A stretch of DNA of 10,608 bases. Source: Planctomycetota bacterium (GTDB lineage: Bacteria > Planctomycetota > Phycisphaerae > UBA1845). The position numbers were made by a program, and so were the translations under genes. Within the stretch, counting starts at the first letter, position 1. Every line of letters starts with the position of its first letter. The notes under the pieces were generated by a model that worked only from the letters and a program-made list of their open reading frames with translations, made no database searches and was not told the DNA's origin. The DNA lies in the NCBI GenBank assembly GCA_022563615.1, contig JADFMZ010000077.1, positions 1-10,608 of the forward strand, in the 5' to 3' direction. This document shows, one piece after another, positions 1-4,090 of this stretch.

Positions 1-338
1 TCGGGGCGCTTTGTAAGGACTTGAAATTGATGGTGCGAAGCCTCAACCATCACGTCGAAAACCCTCTTGATGAAGTCAAGCGGAACATTTTCTTGGAACA
101 GATCGCTCATCGAGTTGACGAAAACCCGCCGTGGCTTTTTCCATCGCAATGGCAACTGTAAGCTACCCGGATGCATCGTGAGCGAGAAGGCGTTACGGTA
201 CTGTGGTACGCCCATCGCCTGCAGGCGGATCGAAAAGCGTTCGGCGTAGCAGTGTTTGCATCCTGGGCTGACCTTCGTACACCCAGTGACCGGATTCCAT
301 GTGGCTTCGGTCCATTCGATTTTTGAGCCATTAGCCAT
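1..338 (-). CDS. DUF5131 family protein (phage Gp37/Gp68-like), N-terminal part, cut by window edge
   Basis: Reading leftward from an ATG at 338-336, the frame stays open to the window edge, giving 112 complete codons. The protein begins MANGSKIEWTEATWNPVTGC, the hallmark opening of the DUF5131 / phage Gp37-Gp68 family. A C-x6-C-x2-C cluster (C20, C27, C30, in 'GCTKVSPGCKHCYAE') follows, then 'RVFVNSMSDLFQENVP' and 'FQVLTKRP', all family signatures. The start is supported by a GGAG motif 9 nt upstream and by homology from residue 5. Biochemical function is unknown. The three Cys suggest metal or Fe-S binding (inference). Members occur in phages, prophages and bacterial chromosomes, often next to a 'three-Cys-motif partner' (TcmP) gene. 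No TcmP is recognisable upstream at 339-960, and the downstream side is outside the window. It is divergent from the lipoprotein gene and has no visible link to the NRPS genes. Family assignment is secure; the role is not. Confidence 0.9.
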   Translation of the reverse strand, partial: MANGSKIEWTEATWNPVTGCTKVSPGCKHCYAERFSIRLQAMGVPQYRNAFSLTMHPGSLQLPLRWKKPRRVFVNSMSDLFQENVPLDFIKRVFDVMVEASHHQFQVLTKRP

Positions 339-848
339 GTTTGGGATCTCCGTATTTGCATCCTAACAAAAACCGACCTAGACGTCCAGCCATTCCCCGC
401 AGGAGTTCAAGCTTGAGCATCAACGCTTCCTAGAGAATCGTCCCGCCGGCCCAGAAAGCTTGAAAGATACGCTTGTGGAGACAATCCCCCAACAAGAGCA
501 AGCCGGGGCCGGGCGGGAGGGCCGAGCGTAGCGTCGACAGGGCCGTTACACCGCTGGGACTTCGGTGCGGATCCAGAACAACCAAGTCGATGATGCGAGC
601 CTAAAAACGGGTCGTTGGCTTGGAGGCGCCCGCTTTCGGTGGGCTCATTTATGGCTTCGAACCGGATTACCCCAAAATCGGGATTCGTAGAGGTGCATAC
701 GCTGAGCGGCAACGGGTTCCGGCGAGTCTGCCTGACGGCCGGAATAGGCCCTTGGACGCCGCATCGTGACGGGCATCTTACCGGACGCCGTCCGTTTCTC
801 GATATGACCAAAGCGATGGGCGTGCCGACGGACTCGTTGACTCGCTCG
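339..848. other. Intergenic region without a recognisable gene
   Basis: This stretch separates the leftward DUF5131 gene from the rightward lipoprotein gene. Open frames cross it on both strands (for example 615-959 plus and 407-1213 minus), but their translations are rich in Arg, Pro, Ser and Cys, show no hydrophobic-core patterning and no family motif, and look like chance frames in GC-rich DNA. I see no tRNA, rRNA or repeat array. A GC-rich patch near 500-530 could form local structure but has no terminator-like T-run. A decayed gene cannot be excluded by eye. Confidence 0.5.
348..351 (-). promoter_or_regulatory. Ribosome binding site of the DUF5131 gene
   Basis: On the minus strand GGAG lies 9 nt before the ATG at 338-336 (ACGGAGATCCCAAACATG). 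This is a usable Shine-Dalgarno sequence and supports that start. No clear -35/-10 pair was found upstream of it. Confidence 0.6.
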
Positions 849-877
849 TTGAGCCCCGTGGATAAATTGGCTATGAT
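849..877 (+). promoter_or_regulatory. Candidate sigma70-type promoter for the lipoprotein gene
   Basis: TTGAGC (849-854; 4 of 6 match to TTGACA) and TATGAT (872-877; 5 of 6 match to TATAAT) are separated by 17 nt, the optimal spacing. Transcription would start near 884, giving a 5' leader of about 75 nt before the ATG at 960. An overlapping weaker pair, TTGACT (837-842) and GATAAA (861-866) with an 18-nt spacer, is also present. The call rests on sequence match alone, and promoter consensus in the unknown host may differ. Confidence 0.4.
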
Positions 878-889
878 TTGCTGGCGGCC

Positions 890-898
890 GGGGGGGGG
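890..898 (+). repeat. Run of nine G in the 5' leader of the lipoprotein gene
   Basis: Nine consecutive G lie between the candidate promoter (849-877) and the ATG at 960. Homopolymer G tracts of this length can slip during replication and alter expression of a downstream surface-protein gene; they are also frequent sites of sequencing error. Nothing in the sequence decides between these. Confidence 0.7.
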
Positions 899-959
899 CG
901 ATCCCGAGCATTTTGAACCTGCCGGTAACTGCGCACACCTAACTTTCGACGGGGCAGGC

Positions 960-2759
960 ATGAAGAGATCATTGGACCGGTGCATCGACCCGTGCGCGGC
1001 CATCGTGGCGGCGTGCCTGGCGTTCTGTGCGCCTCTGCCGGGATGCACGGTTATTGAACCCTTACAGCCTTCGGCCGACGCTCCGGCGCAGGAGTCGGCG
1101 ACTCGCCCGGTGAGCGGGCTCCCCACGTTGTTGCACGAGCAGACGGTCGCCGAAGGTGACATTGTCATACTCCGCGCGATCGCGCAACCCGAGGTTGCCG
1201 GCGTATTGCCCACCTATGTGTGGTTGCAGGTGTCGGGGCCGGTGGTCGAGTTGCGGGGACTCTTTACCCCCGTGTCGACTTTTATCGCTCCGGTTGTAGA
1301 CGGCGATACCCTGCTTGTGTTTCGATTCTTTACGATCGTTGATGGTACGGTGGGAACTCAGCAGTCCGTCGTCCGCGTAGTGGATGTGACGACAACGGCG
1401 GACGCGGGGCTGTGCGACGATACCGCGTGCCCTTCCGGTACTGAGTGCGATCCGGCCACCGGCGAGTGCGCATCCACGGCGATCGATTGTGAAAACGTAG
1501 TTTGCGATGTAGGGGATATTTGTGAAGAGGCGACGGGCGTGTGCATTCCGGTTGAGCTTTGCGGCGGGCAAAGCTGCGCGGCTGATGAAAAGTGCAACCC
1601 GGATGTCGGACAATGTGAACCCCTCTGTCCGGAGGTGACCTGCGGTGAGGGCGAGAAGCTGAATTCGGTCGCTTGTGCGTGCATCGCAATCGACCCGTGC
1701 CAGGATGTGGCATGTCCGTTCGACGAATCATGCAACCTTCAGACCGGCGAGTGCGAGACGGATGATCTTTGCGCGGTGGTTCAGTGCGCCGCGGGTGAGA
1801 CCTGTGATCCGGTTACGGGTGATTGTATCGCAGTCGATGCGTGTGCGGGCGTATCGTGCCCGAGCGGCTTTCTGTGTGATCCGCAGACCGGCGAATGCAG
1901 CCCCGAAGGTGGGTGCGTTGACCCACCCGCGCAGGCCGTGTTTGCCATCGCGAATACCTCGGTGGGGATGACGGAGTTCACTTTGACCTCGGACTACTGG
2001 ATCGAGTTTAACGGCGCCGTGGATGCGGCGACCTTTGCGCCCGAGTTGGTCGAAGTCCTGGAGGCGGGTGCGGACAACCGTTGGGGTACATCGGACGACA
2101 CGGTGATCGGCGCTTCGGCTCAGCTCGATTGCTGCACGCGAATCAGGGTTCCGCTCGCGCCACAGACGGGTGAGCTGCTGGCCGGACGCCGTTATCGCGT
2201 AATCGTGTCGCCGGGATGCCTACGCGTTACCGCCGGCGACGGAACCGAGCTGGGCCTGGACGGGGAGTTTGCCGGAACCTTTCCCACGGGCAACGGGAGC
2301 GTCGGCGGGACGTTTGTCCAGGAGTTCGTCGGCGTGGCCTCGGGAGAGTACACGGGCGATCTGGTTTGTGATGAAGAAACACGCGACATCCTTGGCAGAG
2401 TCAATTCCGAGGAGGTACACTACGATGACCAGGCGGTCGTACGCGCCGACGGCGTGCTCCTCGCCTATGGTCAGCCGGTTCGTGTCGGAGAGACGATGAT
2501 TCCCGAGCAGCCGGGATTTGAAATGCAGATGGTGGTGCAGAGCGTTTCGCGTGAACTCGACGGCTTCGCAATTTCCTATGACGTATCGGGCACGACGGAC
2601 GACGGCTATGCCTTCGACGGGATCCAGGAAGAGACCTACACGTTCATCGACGACGGATCGATCCGGCATGCGGGGACATCATCGTTCGAGGTCCGCTCGA
2701 ATCGCGGCGGTGTCGTTGCGACGTTCACACGCACGTGCATCGGGACTTTGCGACGCTAG
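960..2759 (+). CDS. Probable surface lipoprotein with seven Cys-rich repeats and a bacterial Ig-like segment
   Basis: This encodes 599 aa. The frame is open further upstream to 615, but I chose the ATG at 960 because an export signal starts there: basic MKRSLDR, a hydrophobic stretch (about residues 12-27), then a lipobox-like L-P-G-C with Cys29 as the possible lipidated residue. Pro at -2 is atypical, so simple secretion is the alternative. The Shine-Dalgarno is weak (GGGG at 951-954). Residues ~50-145 look like a PKD/REJ-type beta-sandwich ('YVWLQVSGPVVEL'). Residues 152-313 hold seven ~24-residue Cys-rich repeats. Residues ~325-440 resemble an SbsA/Big_5 Ig-like domain ('VSVG-FxL' style strands, a 'GADNRWGTSDDTVIG' acidic loop possibly binding calcium, and 'GRRYRVIV'). 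Residues ~450-599 are beta-rich and unrecognised. No enzymatic motif is seen. It is likely a cell-envelope or surface protein of unknown function, with no evident tie to the NRPS genes. Confidence 0.75.
   Translation: MKRSLDRCIDPCAAIVAACLAFCAPLPGCTVIEPLQPSADAPAQESATRPVSGLPTLLHEQTVAEGDIVILRAIAQPEVAGVLPTYVWLQVSGPVVELRGLFTPVSTFIAPVVDGDTLLVFRFFTIVDGTVGTQQSVVRVVDVTTTADAGLCDDTACPSGTECDPATGECASTAIDCENVVCDVGDICEEATGVCIPVELCGGQSCAADEKCNPDVGQCEPLCPEVTCGEGEKLNSVACACIAIDPCQDVACPFDESCNLQTGECETDDLCAVVQCAAGETCDPVTGDCIAVDACAGVSCPSGFLCDPQTGECSPEGGCVDPPAQAVFAIANTSVGMTEFTLTSDYWIEFNGAVDAATFAPELVEVLEAGADNRWGTSDDTVIGASAQLDCCTRIRVPLAPQTGELLAGRRYRVIVSPGCLRVTAGDGTELGLDGEFAGTFPTGNGSVGGTFVQEFVGVASGEYTGDLVCDEETRDILGRVNSEEVHYDDQAVVRADGVLLAYGQPVRVGETMIPEQPGFEMQMVVQSVSRELDGFAISYDVSGTTDDGYAFDGIQEETYTFIDDGSIRHAGTSSFEVRSNRGGVVATFTRTCIGTLRR
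1413..1898 (+). repeat. Seven tandem Cys-rich repeats inside the lipoprotein gene
   Basis: The protein repeats have the consensus C-x4-C-x5-C-x6-C, usually ending 'CDPxTGxC'. They begin at Cys 152, 177, 201, 223, 247, 271 and 295, so the period is 22-25 residues and is exactly 24 for the last units. Each unit could form two disulfides in the periplasm or outside the cell. The fourth unit (C223-C241) deviates: the third Cys is replaced and an extra Cys sits near the end ('NSVACAC'). The repeats are diverged at DNA level, so this is an old protein repeat, not a recent DNA expansion. The pattern is EGF-like in style but is not a canonical EGF domain. Confidence 0.85.
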
Positions 2760-2825
2760 ATCATTTCCCGTATTGGTATGCCGGGTCTTTCGCCATCAGT
2801 GGTGCATCGTGCGGCGAAGAGTCGC

Positions 2826-2841
2826 GCAGGCTGAAGCCTGC
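2826..2841. repeat. Short palindromic intergenic element
   Basis: GCAGGCT-GA-AGCCTGC is a perfect 7-bp inverted repeat with a 2-nt centre, 66 nt past the stop of the lipoprotein gene, followed by GGCTCGGG. Elements of the 'AGGCTGAAGCCT' type are often dispersed in intergenic regions of large bacterial genomes (from memory). Only one copy is visible here, so its repetitive nature is an inference. It has no T-run and so is a poor candidate for an intrinsic terminator. Confidence 0.45.
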
Positions 2842-2880
2842 GGCTCGGGACGCAGAAACGGGAAATGCTCTAACGGGATC

Positions 2881-2904
2881 CTGCACAGGGGCGCCCTGAT
2901 GCAG
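2881..2904. repeat. Interrupted inverted repeat downstream of the lipoprotein gene
   Basis: CTGCA (2881-2885) pairs with TGCAG (2900-2904), and inside it AGGG (2887-2890) pairs with CCCT (2894-2897). This gives a nine-base-pair hairpin with small internal mismatches and a 3-nt loop. It lies 121 nt after the lipoprotein stop and 107 nt before the GNAT start. It could end or attenuate transcription or be a protein site; no U-tract follows. The rest of 2760-3011 shows no gene. Confidence 0.35.
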
Positions 2905-3011
2905 CCGGGCGTTTCATCAAAATGCCACTCGTCTTGGTGCGCGCATGAAAATGGCAACGCGCGCGACGATTGGCGGTCCATGACACGTCGCTTATCGACT
3001 GCGTTTCTTTC

Positions 3012-4079
3012 ATGACCGAGATTCGCACCTACGAGGGTGATGGCCAGGACATCGCGGATCTGCTCGGGCGAACGTGGCGCAGCGCGTATCAAGGCAAGCA
3101 CTGGTGCCCGTTGTGGGACGCGGACTATATCCGCTGGCAACTTCTGGGAGACCGTTCGGGCGGGCACGAGTTTCTGGTCAGTGCGTACGACGGTCGTCGG
3201 CTGGTCGGCTGCGTGTTGGCGGAAAGAATGACCTTTCGCCTCCACGATCGAGAGGTCGAGGGGACGATCGGAAGTTGGCTTACGGTGGATCCGGAAGCCC
3301 GCTCTCCGGGTTTGAGCTTCAAAATGGTCGAGGAGCTTGGGCGGCGGCATCGGGAGCACGGCCTGGCGTTCCTGTTGGGATATGTAAACGGCAACCCAGC
3401 CACCCCGGCGCACCATTTCTGGACCCGCTTCGCCAAGAAGCATCCGCGAGACCTCCGTTTCATCCGACGGATCGGATATTGGATTCGGATTCTCAACGCC
3501 CCCGCGCTTAGCCGGAAGTGCCTCTACGGGTATGAGCGAATCGGCGCACGCATGCACGGTTGGATTCCGCCTCTTCGCGCGCCTGGCCGAATGGCATTCG
3601 GCGTTCGTGATTTTTCCGATGGAGACTTCGAGGCCTGTGAGCAGTTGGTGCGAAAGTCAAGCGTACGCGCGGATCTTTCGACGGTCTGGCGGCCGGAGCG
3701 GCTCGCCCGGCAGTTGAGATGGAACGATCTGCCGCGAACACTCGTTATTGAGCGGAATGGAGCGCCTTCGAGTCTCATCAACTATCACCGCTTGGGGCTG
3801 CTTGGTGTCCAGGAGGTATCGGCGGGTTTGATCGATCTGCTCACGTCTGCCGAGGCTCCGGCGCGCGACCGACGCAAGTTGTTGCGCAGTGCGCTCTATC
3901 GAATGGAGGCGGAAGGGTTCGATGTTGCCTTTGCGCTGCGAACGCCGATGTTTCCGCCTCGGGTGATGCTGGCGTGCGGGTTCCTGCCGCGACCGGGATC
4001 CGACTACCTGGTCTATGTCTTCCCCGAGCCGGGGTTGGACCTTCCCGCCGCCGTCCGTCCCGATGTGCTCCTTCGTTAG
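3012..4079 (+). CDS. Tandem GNAT-fold acyltransferase-like protein
   Basis: This encodes 355 aa. The ATG at 3012 (MTEIRTYEGD) was preferred over an in-frame ATG at 2970 because GNAT-like sequence begins right after it; neither has a convincing Shine-Dalgarno, so the start is uncertain. Residues ~1-180 form a first GNAT unit: 'FLVSAYDGRRLVGCVLAER' gives the central strands, then 'IGSWLTVDPEARSPGLS' gives motif A, the acyl-CoA pyrophosphate loop, in the degenerate form R97-x-x-G100-x-S. Residues ~195-340 look like a second, more diverged GNAT half ('FGVRDFSDGDFEACEQLV', '...MFPPRVMLACGFLPRP'), so this is a tandem or pseudo-dimeric GNAT. It may N-acylate an amine, but the substrate is unknown. 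It converges tail to tail with the NRPS operon with 8 bp between the stops, so it is not co-transcribed with it. Its position beside an amine-forming enzyme makes a tailoring role conceivable but unproven. Confidence 0.75.
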   Translation: MTEIRTYEGDGQDIADLLGRTWRSAYQGKHWCPLWDADYIRWQLLGDRSGGHEFLVSAYDGRRLVGCVLAERMTFRLHDREVEGTIGSWLTVDPEARSPGLSFKMVEELGRRHREHGLAFLLGYVNGNPATPAHHFWTRFAKKHPRDLRFIRRIGYWIRILNAPALSRKCLYGYERIGARMHGWIPPLRAPGRMAFGVRDFSDGDFEACEQLVRKSSVRADLSTVWRPERLARQLRWNDLPRTLVIERNGAPSSLINYHRLGLLGVQEVSAGLIDLLTSAEAPARDRRKLLRSALYRMEAEGFDVAFALRTPMFPPRVMLACGFLPRPGSDYLVYVFPEPGLDLPAAVRPDVLLR

Positions 4080-4090
4080 AGCTTGCTCTA
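4077..4090. other. Palindrome containing both convergent stop codons
   Basis: TAGAGC-TT-GCTCTA is a perfect 6-bp inverted repeat. Its left arm starts with the TAG stop of the GNAT gene (4077-4079), and its right arm ends with the complement of the TAG stop of the aminotransferase-reductase gene (4088-4090). A short hairpin could form in either transcript. With no T-run and a 6-bp stem it would be at best a weak bidirectional terminator. Confidence 0.5.

Noticed and set aside
107..361. 84-aa open frame on the minus strand at the left edge
   Set aside because: It is out of frame with the DUF5131 coding frame, which gives a convincing family match over the same bases.
615..959. N-terminal extension of the lipoprotein frame to an ATG at 615
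   Set aside because: The extra 115 residues show no domain character, span the candidate promoter and the G9 tract, and would bury the export signal that begins at 960.
407..1213. 268-aa open frame on the minus strand
   Set aside because: It lies antisense to the lipoprotein start and the intergenic region. The translation is low-complexity Arg/Ser/Pro/Cys-rich with no motif, as expected for a chance frame in GC-rich DNA.
1413..1898. CRISPR-like or satellite periodicity of ~72 bp
   Set aside because: The period is set by 24-residue protein repeats in a continuous coding frame. The DNA units are diverged and there are no identical repeats with unique spacers.
2970..3011. Upstream start for the GNAT gene at 2970
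   Set aside because: The 14 extra residues have no GNAT similarity, and GNAT-like sequence starts at 3012. Neither start has a good ribosome binding site, so this rejection is only moderately firm.
2796..3557. 253-aa open frame on the minus strand
   Set aside because: It is antisense to the GNAT gene and has no recognisable family pattern.
4078..4089. Intrinsic terminator at the convergent junction
   Set aside because: The stem is only 5-6 bp and no T-run follows on either strand. It is kept as a palindrome only.
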